DNA of 56,544 nt, from NCBI GenBank assembly GCA_913062625.1, contig CAJXWP010000012.1, positions 1 to 56,544 on the forward strand. Direction: 5' to 3'. Each line of letters starts with the position of its first letter. Position 1 is the first letter of the stretch. Under the pieces are notes generated by a model. That model saw only the letters and a list, made by a program, of their open reading frames with translations, made no database searches and was not told the DNA's origin. Source of the DNA: an uncultured Haliea sp. Lineage in GTDB: Bacteria > Pseudomonadota > Gammaproteobacteria > Pseudomonadales > Halieaceae. Position numbers and translations under genes: made by a program. This document shows positions 26,651 through 36,324 of this stretch, in pieces.

Positions 26651-27820
26651 TTAGTCCCGTCTCAGGTGATCTGCGACGGCAATAGGGGTAGGGTAGTTCA
26701 GCACGACGATATAGGAGGACACTAGGAGTGTAATAATCGTAGTGGCCTGAATTAGCAGAGAGGCCTGCTGCGAAATGAGTGCCCCACCTATAGCGACGTA
26801 GGCGATAAGCAAAGAGAACTCACTGGCCTGACCCAGCCGGAAGCCCAGGTCCCACCCCATGCTGCCCTTTTCACTGACCCCTTTCAGGAGGTAGCGGTAT
26901 ACCACCGGTTTTAGGCCGAGTACTAGCGCAGCAAGCAATAGAGCGGGCACGAGCACTTGGTGCAGTAGGGCAAGATTGAACCGAGCGCCTACCGAGAAGA
27001 AGAATAGAATAAGGAAAAAGTCACGCAGTGGCTTCAAGTTGATCGCGATGTATTGGGAGATCGGGCTCGTCGCAATCGTGACGCCGGCAATAAAAGCTCC
27101 GATTTCGGCCGAAAGTCCCAGAGCACTGGCGGCCTCTGCCATGCCCAGGCACCAGCCTATCGCTAAAAGAAAAATATATTCATGAAAGCTATCGAAGCGG
27201 GTGATCAGCGGCAGCAGCACAAAACGCACGACTAATAATGCAGCCCCAGCCAGGAGAGGCAGGCTTAGCAGTGAAACAGTAAGCTTGGTGCCCATGCTGT
27301 CACCTGAGTTAGCACTCAGTAAAACCATCAGCACGATAATAGCGAGTAGATCCTGCAACAATAAGAGTCCAATCATCAGTTCGCCGATGTGGCGATGGTG
27401 CAGAACGGTCGTGGGTAGGAGCTTAATACCTATGATGGTTGACGAAAACATCATCGCTGCACCAATGACAAGACTGTCGATGATGGAATAGCCAAAGAGA
27501 GACGCCACAGCGCATCCACCCAGTAGGAAAATACACGAGCTGAATACGGCAACCAATACCGACTTTCTTAAGGTAACCCACAATGCCTGAGGCTGCATAT
27601 CCAGGCCTAGCAGGAACAATAGAAAAATAATGCCTACGTGCCCAATATCAGAGAGCAGATCGAGGTCGGTGACCAAGGACAGGCCATAAGGACCAATACA
27701 TGCACCCAGCGCGATGTACGCAATAATCAGGGGCTGACGAGTGTACAGAGCCACGGAGGCGAACAGGGCCGCCCCAGTGAATATCAAAAAAAATGAAAAG
27801 GTAATGCTGCTGAAGTCCAT
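26651..27820 (-). CDS. CPA2-family cation:proton antiporter
   Basis: 389 residues, nearly all membrane-embedded (about 11-12 hydrophobic segments). It resembles the Na_H_Exchanger domain of KefB/KefC-type proteins; GIIFLLFLLGLDM and the helix LLLLQDLLAIIVL with its conserved acidic residue, and GLSAEIGAFIAGVTIA, are typical. It ends without the cytosolic TrkA-N domain that gates Kef channels, so it is probably a plain exchanger of Na+ or K+ for protons. Exact ion is unknown. It converges on etfA. Confidence 0.82.
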   Translation of the reverse strand: MDFSSITFSFFLIFTGAALFASVALYTRQPLIIAYIALGACIGPYGLSLVTDLDLLSDIGHVGIIFLLFLLGLDMQPQALWVTLRKSVLVAVFSSCIFLLGGCAVASLFGYSIIDSLVIGAAMMFSSTIIGIKLLPTTVLHHRHIGELMIGLLLLQDLLAIIVLMVLLSANSGDSMGTKLTVSLLSLPLLAGAALLVVRFVLLPLITRFDSFHEYIFLLAIGWCLGMAEAASALGLSAEIGAFIAGVTIATSPISQYIAINLKPLRDFFLILFFFSVGARFNLALLHQVLVPALLLAALVLGLKPVVYRYLLKGVSEKGSMGWDLGFRLGQASEFSLLIAYVAIGGALISQQASLLIQATTIITLLVSSYIVVLNYPTPIAVADHLRRD

Positions 27821-27891
27821 TTATAGTGCTTCCGCGTTAGCCTTATTGTGAGTGTAAACAAATCGTCGGCAGATAGAAACGTAGGCGGTAT

Positions 27892-28359
27892 TTATGACCG
27901 ACGACGAAAAAGTGGCAGCGGCTGGTCGATGGCGGCTTGGTAGTGTTCCGTAAAATCCATCAGACTTGTTAGCGCCGCGTCTAGATGTGAATCATCGGCC
28001 ATCTGAAAGGCATCGAAACCACAACGTTGCAAGTAGGTAAGCTGATCGCGGATAAAGTGCCCACTGGCGCGCAGTTCGCCTTGGTAGCCATGCTCGCGCG
28101 CGTCGCGTGCGTATGAAAATCCTCGGCCATCGGTAAAAATAGGAAAATTGATCACTAGCAGATCAATGTCCTCGAGGGCGCCGAACAGACAACTGGGGTC
28201 TTGGCCGGGTTCCAGTTGCACCGCGCTGCCATTTTTATCGCCGAGCTGCAGCCATTGGTCGAGGTTACAAATCTGATCAGGCGCTGGAACCGTGCAGTCC
28301 GGATCCATAAGCTGCCATGCGTCGTCGATGATGCTGCCATGCTTAATCAGCCTTGGCAT
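27892..28359 (-). CDS. DUF934 protein linked to sulfite reductase
   Basis: 155 residues from ATG 28359 (MPRLIKHGSIIDDAW); the longer open frame into cysI is not used. DUF934 (PF06073) proteins nearly always follow cysI-type genes in proteobacteria and are thought to help sulfite reduction or link it to electron transfer, but no reaction is proven. Motifs: NFPIFTDGRGFSYARDARE and GELRASGHFIRDQL. The gene begins 17 bp inside the end of the reductase gene, indicating one mRNA. Confidence 0.88.
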   Translation of the reverse strand: MPRLIKHGSIIDDAWQLMDPDCTVPAPDQICNLDQWLQLGDKNGSAVQLEPGQDPSCLFGALEDIDLLVINFPIFTDGRGFSYARDAREHGYQGELRASGHFIRDQLTYLQRCGFDAFQMADDSHLDAALTSLMDFTEHYQAAIDQPLPLFRRRS

Positions 28360-30007
28360 ATGCTCGCTCCTTGAACGGGTGGATCCCGACACGCCGGTAA
28401 GTGTCCAGGAAGCTCTCTTCCTCTTGGCGCAACGTGACATAAGTAGAAAGGATGTTGTCGATCACTTCTGGTACGTCTTTCTGCTGGAAGGACGGCCCTA
28501 GTATCTTGCCTATAGACGCATCTTTTGCCTGATTACCGCCCAAACAAATTTGATAGAATTCTTGGCCCTTTTTGTCCACGCCCAAAATGCCAATCTGGCC
28601 CACATGATGGTGGCCACAGGCGTTCATGCAGCCACTGATATTGAGTTCCAGTGGCCCGAGGTCATAGACATAGTCTAGATCATCGAAGCGGGTCTGGATG
28701 GCCTCTGCGATGGGTAGCGACTTTGCATTGGCCAGCGAGCAGTAGTCGCCGCCGGGACAGCAAATAATGTCAGTGAGGTATCCAATGTTCGGAGTGGCTA
28801 ATCCTGCTGCCTGCAGTCTCTGCCAAAGTGCATAGAGTGCAGAAATCTGAACGTCTCCCAGCACCATGTTCTGTTGGTGTGTGCTTCGAATCTCACCGAA
28901 AGCGTAGACGTCTGATAGTTCGGCCAGTAGCTCGAGTTGTTCGGCTGTAATATCTCCGGGGGCGAAGCCTGTTGCTTTAAGTGATAGCGTCACTATTCGA
29001 TAACCAGGCAGACGGTGGTCTTGAGTGTTTCGAGTGATCCAATTAGCGAAAATTGGATCACGCATGCAATCATCTTCGAGCTGAGATATCGCCAGGGCAG
29101 TGTCCAGCGTCTGATAAGCAGGGTCGCGAAAGAATGAGCGGGCCCTGATTATTTCTTCCTCCGTGAGGGTAGAAGGCCCATTCTTTAAGGCAGTCCATTG
29201 TTCCTCCACCGCCTCTCGAAAGGCATCGATACCCATGGCCCTGACTAAAATTTTAATACGCGCTTTGTACTTGTTATCCCGACGCCCATGTTGGTTATAG
29301 ACCCGCAGGATGGCTTCCAGATAGGTCAGCAAATGTTTTTTATCCAACCATTCACAAATGACAGAGCCAATTGCGGGCGTCCGGCCAAGGCCGCCGCCGA
29401 CTAGAATTTTTAACCCAATTTCGCCGTCATCATTGGCGACTAGTTCAATACCGATATCATGATAGTGGATGGCGGCACGGTCCTGGGTGGAGCCGCATAC
29501 CGCGATCTTAAATTTGCGCGGCAAGAAGGCAAACTCGGGATGCAGTGTTGACCACTGTCGAATGATTTCGCAGTAGGGGCGAGGGTCTTCCAGTTCGTCA
29601 GAGGCGACTCCTGCAAACTGATCAGTAGTGGTATTACGAATACAGTTACCACTGGTTTGAATAGCATGCATCTGCACCGTCGCAAGTTCAGCAAGGATGT
29701 CGGGGACTTCCTCCAGCAGAGGCCAGTTTAGCTGAACGTTTTGTCGCGTACTGATGTGGACATAACCTTTATCGTAGGTTCTGGAAATATCAGCTAACTT
29801 GCGAAGCTGAATACTGTTCATAAGACCGTACGGTACAGCGATCCTCAGCATGGGAGCCAAGCGCTGCAGGTATAGGCCGTTTTGTAGACGTAATGGCAAA
29901 AATTCTCCATCAGTGATATCGCCGGCCAGAAACCGAGCAGTCTGATCGCGAAACTGGGCCACGCGCTCATCGATAATCTTCTGGTCGTGTTGGTCGTAAA
30001 CGTACAT
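28343..30007 (-). CDS. cysI: Assimilatory sulfite (or nitrite) reductase hemoprotein
   Basis: 554 residues with two ferredoxin-like and two siroheme/4Fe-4S repeats. The cluster ligands appear as CPGGDYC near residue 425 and SGCMNACGHH near residue 465. It should reduce sulfite to sulfide with six electrons. The size and the absence of a CysJ flavoprotein gene suggest a ferredoxin-dependent type; nitrite as substrate cannot be excluded by sequence alone, but the DUF934 partner favours sulfite. An AGGAA site precedes the ATG. Confidence 0.9.
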   Translation of the reverse strand: MYVYDQHDQKIIDERVAQFRDQTARFLAGDITDGEFLPLRLQNGLYLQRLAPMLRIAVPYGLMNSIQLRKLADISRTYDKGYVHISTRQNVQLNWPLLEEVPDILAELATVQMHAIQTSGNCIRNTTTDQFAGVASDELEDPRPYCEIIRQWSTLHPEFAFLPRKFKIAVCGSTQDRAAIHYHDIGIELVANDDGEIGLKILVGGGLGRTPAIGSVICEWLDKKHLLTYLEAILRVYNQHGRRDNKYKARIKILVRAMGIDAFREAVEEQWTALKNGPSTLTEEEIIRARSFFRDPAYQTLDTALAISQLEDDCMRDPIFANWITRNTQDHRLPGYRIVTLSLKATGFAPGDITAEQLELLAELSDVYAFGEIRSTHQQNMVLGDVQISALYALWQRLQAAGLATPNIGYLTDIICCPGGDYCSLANAKSLPIAEAIQTRFDDLDYVYDLGPLELNISGCMNACGHHHVGQIGILGVDKKGQEFYQICLGGNQAKDASIGKILGPSFQQKDVPEVIDNILSTYVTLRQEEESFLDTYRRVGIHPFKERAYAKAD

Positions 30008-30164
30008 TTAGGGTTCCTGAATCTGTGTGCGGGACACTATTGAGGGCTGCTGCTGGAGCCTTTATTTTATCAGAAAAAAAGGACTAATAAATAGTCATAA
30101 TATTCATAAGGTTAGATTCAAAAAGTACAAGTTTAGGAAAATCGAACAGGGGTGTCCTAACCGC

Positions 30165-30192
30165 TTGGGATTACTGTAATTGATGCTATAAT
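30165..30192 (+). promoter_or_regulatory. Extended -10 promoter of a small membrane gene
   Basis: TTGGGA (30165-30170), 16-bp spacer, then TGC preceding a perfect TATAAT (30187-30192). Expected start near 30199, with a ribosome site CCGGAG and ATG 30228 following. The promoter has no other plus-strand gene to serve. Confidence 0.7.
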
Positions 30193-30227
30193 GCGCCCTT
30201 AGCTGATCTTTTTTACCGGAGTAGTAA

Positions 30228-30350
30228 ATGTCTGACCCATTGAATTCAGAGCGCGATGAGGACGGTATCGCCGACGCTATTGCGGTGACAGCCATTATTG
30301 CTATCGCCGTATTTTCGATGTATTTATGGCTGTCTGGTATGCCCTCTTGA
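30228..30350 (+). CDS. Small single-pass membrane protein (40 residues)
   Basis: A 40-residue open frame reading MSDPLNSERDEDGIADAIAV, then a hydrophobic helix (about residues 18-36: VTAIIAIAVFSMYLWLSG), ending MPS. It is too short for most gene callers but has a strong promoter (30165-30192), a ribosome site (GGAG, about 8 bases before the ATG) and a charged cytosolic head typical of real small membrane proteins. It sits alone between divergent cysI and DUF2970 genes. I do not recognise a family; a role as accessory to a membrane complex is only a guess. Confidence 0.75.
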   Translation: MSDPLNSERDEDGIADAIAVTAIIAIAVFSMYLWLSGMPS

Positions 30351-30376
30351 GTAATGTGATCACCGACTTGGCGGCT

Positions 30377-30619
30377 TTAGGTTGCAGCATTTGTGATCAC
30401 CACCTGAACAATCGTGACTATGCAGACGATAAATAGCAGTGTAAAGACAATGCCGGCTGCGACAAATGCGCCTATATTCCCCTGCTTGAAATCTCGTTCC
30501 CTGTTCTTACTGCTCTGCACCCCCAAGCCAGCGGCAAATACGCTGCCGATAATCTGAAGTGGATTAAGTGATGCTTTGTCATTTGAGGCTTCAGGCTGCT
30601 CACTCTCGTTATCGTCCAT
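30377..30619 (-). CDS. DUF2970 small membrane protein
   Basis: 80 residues matching DUF2970 (PF11174): SLNPLQIIGSVFAAGLGVQSSKNRERDF followed by one C-terminal hydrophobic helix (VAAGIVFTLLFIVCIVTIVQVVI). Function unknown. It follows metH by 12 bp on the same strand, a pairing also seen in other gammaproteobacteria, so it is probably cotranscribed with metH. Confidence 0.85.
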   Translation of the reverse strand: MDDNESEQPEASNDKASLNPLQIIGSVFAAGLGVQSSKNRERDFKQGNIGAFVAAGIVFTLLFIVCIVTIVQVVITNAAT

Positions 30620-30631
30620 ACAGCACTCCCA

Positions 30632-33600
30632 TTAATAGTTGAGGTTCGGACGCAGCCAGCGTTCCGTAACGTCGACGGGCTCAGCTTTGCGCAGAGCGAG
30701 GTCTTCTACCTGGTCCTTGCCGATTTTACCCACACCAAAGTAGCGCGCCTGCGGGTGAGAAAAGTAGAATCCGCTGACTGAGGACGCAGGGGTCATAGCG
30801 TAATTCTCCGACAGGCTGACATCACAGGCTTCGGTAGCATTCAGCAGTTTAAAGAGTGTGGCTTTTTCAGTATGGTCCGGACACGCTGGATAGCCGGGTG
30901 CCGGGCGAATGCCTCGATAACCTTCACTGATCAACTCTTGCGTGCTGAGCGACTCGTCAGAATCGTAACCCCATAGTTCCTGGCGCACTAGGCGGTGCAA
31001 GTACTCGGTAAAAGACTCAGCCAAGCGATCTGCTAGCGACTTCAACAGAATACTGTTGTAATCATCAAGTTGTGCCTCGAATTCAGCCGCTAATGCATCT
31101 ACGCCGTGGCCAGCCGTAACACAAAAACCCCCTATAAAGTCTTTGGCCTGCATGTCAACTGGCGCAACAAAGTCTGCAAGGGAGGCGTTTGGCCTGCCAC
31201 CTTGTTTTTCTGTTTGCTGTCTTAGGTGGTGCAGGGTCTCGATGACTTCGGTGCGCGAGTCGTCTGCATAGACAGCAAGGTCATCCGGCCCCGTTCTGGC
31301 ACAGGGCCAAAATCCGACAACCGCCTTGGCAACCAAAAGGTTTTCGTCGACGATACGCGTCAGCATGACCTGCGCATCTCGATAGAGCTCTCTTGCTTGC
31401 TCGCCCACAACCTTATCGTCAAGTATTTTCGGGAATTTTCCCGCCAGTTCCCATGTTATGAAAAAAGGCGTCCAGTCGATTGTCTCCACGAGCGCCGCCA
31501 GCGGGAAGTTGTCAAATACTCGGGTACCAATAAATGTGGGTCGAGGAGGCTGATAGGTATTCCACTCTAGCTGCAGTGCGTTTGCCACCGCCGCCGTATA
31601 GGGGATCTCTCGCTCACGGGGCTTGCGGTTAGCCACACGCTCGCGCACTACAATATATTCATCATGAAGATCGCTAACAAACTTAGTCTTGGCCAAACCA
31701 AGTAGCTGTGTTGCAACGGCGACACTGCGCGAGGCATCGGGGACATACACAATGACATCACGGTCATACTGTGGATCAATTTTGACCGCTGTGTGCGCCT
31801 TGGACGTTGTCGCCCCGCCAATCATCAGCGGCACGTTAATGTCCAATCGTTGCATCTCGCTTGCGACATGTACCATTTCGTCCAGCGAAGGTGTAATTAA
31901 TCCGCTGAGACCTATAATGTCGACATTTTCATCCTTGGCAACCTGAAGGATTTTTTCACACGGCACCATAACGCCGAGATCAATGACCTCAAAATTATTG
32001 CACTGCAACACAATGCCGACGATATTTTTGCCAATATCGTGCACATCGCCTTTGACGGTCGCCATCAGTATCTTCCCATTAGTGGAATTACCGCCGTCTT
32101 TTTCCAGCTCAATATAAGGCTGTAGATGCGCCACCGCCTGTTTCATCACGCGGGCGCTTTTCACCACTTGAGGGAGAAACATCTTCCCGTCACCAAATAA
32201 ATCACCGACGATGTTCATGCCATCCATCAGCGGACCTTCAATCACTTGAATCGGTCGATCGAATTTTTGTCGGGCTTCCTCTGCATCTTCGACGATCCAC
32301 GTGGTAATGCCTTTAACCAGCGCATGGGCTAATCGCTTTTCTACAATCTGCTCGCGCCAGCTCAGGTCTTCGACTCTCGCCTCGCCTCCGCCTGTAGCGC
32401 GATAGCGATCGGCAACGTCCAGCAAGCGCTCAGTGCCATCATCGCGTCGGTTAAGGATGACGTCTTCCACGGCCTCACGTAAATCTTTTGGGAGCTCGTC
32501 ATAGACTGCCAGTTGGCCTGCATTGACGATGCCCATGTCCATGCCCGCCTTAATGGCGTGGTACAGGAATACTGAGTGAATCGCCTCACGCACGGCATCA
32601 TTACCGCGGAAGGAGAAGGAGACATTGGAGACGCCACCGGACACCAGTGCGCCGGGCAGCTCCGCTTTGATGTAGCGTGTGGCTTCTATAAATTCGACTG
32701 CGTAGTTGTTGTGTTCTTCTATACCGGTAGCGACCGCAAATATGTTGGGATCGAAGATAATGTCATTCGGATTGAAATCGAGCTTTTCAATGAGAAGATC
32801 ATAGCAGCGCTTGCAGATATCCTTGCGTCGCTGCAGGTTATCTGCCTGACCATTCTCATCGAAAGCCATCACCACCACAGCGGCCCCGTATTGCTGGCAC
32901 AAACTGGCTTGCGTTAGGAATTCTTCTTCCCCGGCTTTAAGGCTGATTGAATTGACCACAGCCTTACCCTGTATACACTTTAGCCCAGCCTCAATGACAT
33001 TCCATTTGGATGAGTCCACCATAATAGGAATCCGAGAAATGTCGGGTTCAGAGGCAACCAAATTTAGGAAGGTAACCATGGCCGTTTCAGAGTCCAGCAT
33101 GCCCTCATCCATATTAATGTCGATAATTTGTGCCCCATCCTCCACTTGTGTGCGCGCAACTGCGAGTGCATCATCATAGTATCCATCGAGTATTAGACGC
33201 TTAAATTTTGCGGAGCCGGTAACGTTGCAGCGTTCACCAATATTGACAAACAAGGTGTCTGCGATAATGTTGAAGGGCTCTAAACCGCTCAAGCGGCAGG
33301 CGGGTTCAGGTTGGGGCAGTGAGCGCGGTCTTACACCCTCGCACGCATGGGCGATCGCTCGGATATGGGCAGGAGTGGTACCGCAGCATCCTCCCGCCAG
33401 ATTGAGAAACCCACGTTCTGCGAACTCTCGATAGTCCTGCTCCATGATCTCTGGGGTCTCGTCGAACTCCCCAAAAGCATTGGGCAGGCCCGCGTTAAGA
33501 TGCGCACTGAAATAGCAGTCGGAGGCATTGGATAAGTCTTCTATGAAGGGGCGTACTTCCTTGTAGCGTCGACCACAGTTACTGCCGATAATTAAGGGCT

Positions 33601-34324
33601 GCGCATGTGCCACTGCATTCCAGAACGCCTCTGGATTTTGTCCTGACAATATCCTCCCACTGATGTCGGGAAAGGTTACTGAGATCATAAGCGGCAATTC
33701 CTGGCCCAGCTCTTCGAAGACTTCCTTAACAGCAAAGATGGCGGCCTTGGCGTTGAGCGCATCAAAAATGGTCTCGATCAAAATAAGGTCAACACCGCCG
33801 GCAATAAGGGCGCGGGTTGAATTGGCGTAGTCAATGCGTAACGCATCAAAACTGATACTGCGAGCGCCTGGATCATTCACATCTGGCGAGATAGAGGCTG
33901 TTTTAGGGGTAGGCCCGAGCACGCCTGCGACAAAGCGAGGCTTGTCAGGCGTTTTTGCAGTAATCTCATCGGCTACTTTGCGGGCAATTTTAGCAGATTC
34001 AAGATTTTGTTCTGACGCGAGATGACCCAGGCTGTAGTCCCCTTGCGCAACGGCAGTACTTCCAAACGTATTGGTTTCTATAATGTCTGCCCCGGCCTCT
34101 AAGTACTGCCGGTGTATTTTGGCGATAATATCGGGTCGCGTAAGGCTCAGCAGTTCGTTATTGCCTTTTACGTCAGACTTATGGTCGACAAAGCGTTCTC
34201 CACGGTAGTCGGCTTCGACCAGGTTTTCTGTTTGAATCATCGTGCCCATCGCACCGTCAATGATTACGATACGCTCCTGTAGGGCCTGCTCCAGTAACCC
34301 CGGAGCGGATTTTTGAATCGCCAT
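30632..34324 (-). CDS. metH: Cobalamin-dependent methionine synthase
   Basis: 1230 residues (E. coli 1227). It moves methyl from 5-methyltetrahydrofolate through cobalamin to homocysteine. Domains in order: homocysteine-binding with zinc cysteines (GSNCGRR near 255, GGCCGTTP near 315), pterin-binding (GERCNVTGS, near 360), cap, cobalamin-binding with DVHDIG at 760-765 whose His762 is the cobalt ligand, and C-terminal AdoMet activation with [12 protein letters not shown] near 1135. All parts are intact. I see no cobalamin riboswitch in the 165-bp upstream region. Confidence 0.97.
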   Translation of the reverse strand: MAIQKSAPGLLEQALQERIVIIDGAMGTMIQTENLVEADYRGERFVDHKSDVKGNNELLSLTRPDIIAKIHRQYLEAGADIIETNTFGSTAVAQGDYSLGHLASEQNLESAKIARKVADEITAKTPDKPRFVAGVLGPTPKTASISPDVNDPGARSISFDALRIDYANSTRALIAGGVDLILIETIFDALNAKAAIFAVKEVFEELGQELPLMISVTFPDISGRILSGQNPEAFWNAVAHAQPLIIGSNCGRRYKEVRPFIEDLSNASDCYFSAHLNAGLPNAFGEFDETPEIMEQDYREFAERGFLNLAGGCCGTTPAHIRAIAHACEGVRPRSLPQPEPACRLSGLEPFNIIADTLFVNIGERCNVTGSAKFKRLILDGYYDDALAVARTQVEDGAQIIDINMDEGMLDSETAMVTFLNLVASEPDISRIPIMVDSSKWNVIEAGLKCIQGKAVVNSISLKAGEEEFLTQASLCQQYGAAVVVMAFDENGQADNLQRRKDICKRCYDLLIEKLDFNPNDIIFDPNIFAVATGIEEHNNYAVEFIEATRYIKAELPGALVSGGVSNVSFSFRGNDAVREAIHSVFLYHAIKAGMDMGIVNAGQLAVYDELPKDLREAVEDVILNRRDDGTERLLDVADRYRATGGGEARVEDLSWREQIVEKRLAHALVKGITTWIVEDAEEARQKFDRPIQVIEGPLMDGMNIVGDLFGDGKMFLPQVVKSARVMKQAVAHLQPYIELEKDGGNSTNGKILMATVKGDVHDIGKNIVGIVLQCNNFEVIDLGVMVPCEKILQVAKDENVDIIGLSGLITPSLDEMVHVASEMQRLDINVPLMIGGATTSKAHTAVKIDPQYDRDVIVYVPDASRSVAVATQLLGLAKTKFVSDLHDEYIVVRERVANRKPREREIPYTAAVANALQLEWNTYQPPRPTFIGTRVFDNFPLAALVETIDWTPFFITWELAGKFPKILDDKVVGEQARELYRDAQVMLTRIVDENLLVAKAVVGFWPCARTGPDDLAVYADDSRTEVIETLHHLRQQTEKQGGRPNASLADFVAPVDMQAKDFIGGFCVTAGHGVDALAAEFEAQLDDYNSILLKSLADRLAESFTEYLHRLVRQELWGYDSDESLSTQELISEGYRGIRPAPGYPACPDHTEKATLFKLLNATEACDVSLSENYAMTPASSVSGFYFSHPQARYFGVGKIGKDQVEDLALRKAEPVDVTERWLRPNLNY

Positions 34325-34427
34325 TCGACTGCCTTTGTCCTGTTGTGTAAGCGGCTGTCTTCAGCCACTGCAAAACTCTCTATATTAACAGGTTTTGACT
34401 GCGTTTCACGACCACTATTCGGGATGC

Positions 34428-34457
34428 TTCACACTTTGCATACAACTTTGCTATAAT
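34428..34457 (+). promoter_or_regulatory. nfuA promoter
   Basis: TTCACA (34428-34433), 18-bp spacer, TATAAT (34452-34457) preceded by TGC, an extended -10. Expected start near 34464, leaving a leader of about 26 bases before the nfuA ATG. No IscR site was identified by eye. Confidence 0.65.
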
Positions 34458-34489
34458 GCTTTAGTAGATCACTCGGAATCGATTATCCC

Positions 34490-35065
34490 ATGGTTACCAT
34501 TACTGAATCGGCACAGGATTATCTGGCGGAATTATTGTTAAAGCAGGATGGGGCACTGGGTGTTCGAGTGTTCATCAATCAGCCGGGTACGTCCCGCGCG
34601 GAAACCTGTATTGCGTACTGCCGGGAAGATGACCTGGAGGACAGTGATGAGGTTGTAGAGCTAGCGAAGTTTAAGGTCTGGTATGAGGGGCGCAGCATTC
34701 CTTTCCTTGAAGACGCACTCGTCGACTATTCCAAGGACAGGATGGGTGGGCAACTTACTATCAAGGCCCCTAACGCAAAATTGCCGAGGGTCAATGACGA
34801 TAGTTCGGTAGAAGATCGGGTTAATTACGTTTTATACAATGAAGTTAACCCCTCCCTGGCGTCTCACGGCGGTGAAGTGAGCCTGGTGGAAATTACCGAG
34901 AAAATGGTCGCAATACTTCAGTTCGGCGGGGGATGTCAGGGTTGTAGTGCGGTGGATCAGACCCTCAAGGGTGGCGTAGAAAAAACCCTATTGGAGCAAA
35001 TTCCACAGTTGACAGGCGTACAGGACACTACCGACCACAGCGATACTTCACAGGCCTATTACTGA
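34490..35065 (+). CDS. nfuA: Fe-S carrier protein NfuA
   Basis: 191 residues, the same length as E. coli NfuA. An N-terminal degenerate A-type domain (residues ~1-95) precedes the Nfu domain, where Cys149 and Cys152 in FGGGCQGCS hold a 4Fe-4S cluster at the dimer interface. It delivers clusters to aconitase, lipoate synthase and others, especially under oxidative or iron stress. The divergent metH shares its upstream region; aroG converges on it 30 bp downstream. Confidence 0.96.
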   Translation: MVTITESAQDYLAELLLKQDGALGVRVFINQPGTSRAETCIAYCREDDLEDSDEVVELAKFKVWYEGRSIPFLEDALVDYSKDRMGGQLTIKAPNAKLPRVNDDSSVEDRVNYVLYNEVNPSLASHGGEVSLVEITEKMVAILQFGGGCQGCSAVDQTLKGGVEKTLLEQIPQLTGVQDTTDHSDTSQAYY

Positions 35066-35095
35066 GCAACGCTCTGGCAGTTACCTAAACAGATT

Positions 35096-36166
35096 TTAGC
35101 AGCGCGCTACCAGAGCCACCTTCAATTTATCACGCATACCCCGCAGGCTGGCTTCAGTGGTTTCCCAATCGATGCAGCCATCGGTGACAGATACGCCGTA
35201 TTTTAAGTCGTTTAGATTTGCCGGAATATCTTGGTTCCCGGCATGTATATTGCTCTCTACCATCAATCCGATAATCGACGTATTGCCTTCCAAAATCTGA
35301 TTGGCGACATTCTCTATCACCAATGGCTGGAGTTCAGGTTGCTTGCTGGAGTTGGCGTGACTGCAATCGACCATGATGTTCTTGGAAACACCCGCTTTTT
35401 CTAATGCTTCTTCGCAAAGCCTAATATTGACGGAGTCATAGTTAGGTCCTGCCGTTCCGCCGCGCAAAACGATATGACCATAGGCATTCCCTCGTGTGGT
35501 GAATACTGACACTTGCCCCTGACGATTAATGCCCAGGAAACGGTGGGCGTTGGCCACTGAGTTGAGTGCATTGGTGGCGACGGTCAGACCGCCGTCAGTG
35601 CCGTTCTTGAACCCGACAGCACTGGACAGGCCGCTGGCCATTTCACGATGAGTTTGCGACTCGGTGGTGCGCGCCCCGATAGCGGTCCAACTGATTAAAT
35701 CCTGTAAATACTGTGGGGAGATAGGGTCCAGTGCCTCGGTTGACGTTGGCAGGCCGACCTCCAAGATATCCAAGAGCAATTTACGGGCTATGTGTAAACC
35801 CTCCTCGATTCTGAAAGAGTCATTCAGGTGGGGATCGTTAACTAGACCCTTCCAGCCGACAGTGGTACGAGGTTTCTCAAAGTAAACACGCATCACAATG
35901 TAGAGGGTGTCCGAGAGTTCGTCTGCCAGCGCCTTCAGGCGGTGGGCATATTCCAGCGCTGCGATGGGGTCATGAATAGAGCAGGGGCCCACCACAACAA
36001 AAACGCGAGGATCTCGACGATCCAAGATGTCTTCAATCACTTTTCGGCTTGCCGCAAGTGTATCGTGAATGGATTCTGACATTGGCAGAGCTGATTTCAA
36101 TAGCTCAGGCGTAATCAGTATGTCCTGCGAGTCGACGTTGATATTGTGAACATCGATGTTGCTCAT
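35096..36166 (-). CDS. aroG: 3-deoxy-7-phosphoheptulonate synthase (class I DAHP synthase)
   Basis: 356 residues. It condenses PEP with erythrose-4-phosphate, the first step of aromatic amino acid synthesis. Conserved elements: VVVGPCSIHDP near residue 60, EKPRTTVGWKG near 97, GARTTESQTHREMASG near 165, and VDCSHANSSK near 265 with metal-binding histidine. Whether it is the Phe-, Tyr- or Trp-sensitive isozyme cannot be told from motifs, so the gene symbol is by family only. Convergent with nfuA. Confidence 0.93.
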   Translation of the reverse strand: MSNIDVHNINVDSQDILITPELLKSALPMSESIHDTLAASRKVIEDILDRRDPRVFVVVGPCSIHDPIAALEYAHRLKALADELSDTLYIVMRVYFEKPRTTVGWKGLVNDPHLNDSFRIEEGLHIARKLLLDILEVGLPTSTEALDPISPQYLQDLISWTAIGARTTESQTHREMASGLSSAVGFKNGTDGGLTVATNALNSVANAHRFLGINRQGQVSVFTTRGNAYGHIVLRGGTAGPNYDSVNIRLCEEALEKAGVSKNIMVDCSHANSSKQPELQPLVIENVANQILEGNTSIIGLMVESNIHAGNQDIPANLNDLKYGVSVTDGCIDWETTEASLRGMRDKLKVALVARC

Positions 36167-36324
36167 CGTTGGTTACCTGATAAAGTGATTCCAGCCGTTT
36201 TCAGGCTAGACGGGGCTGGGGCGCCGTTATCTTATCAAATCGTCCCAGGGCGCTGGATTTTATAGTAGTGCCGAGGATTTGTGTAGGTATCATAAGCACG
36301 TAAACCGAGTCTCAGGAGAGTAAA

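Noticed and set aside
34325-34427. Search for a cobalamin riboswitch before metH.
   Set aside because: No B12-box-like sequence is visible and the region is short and shared with nfuA.
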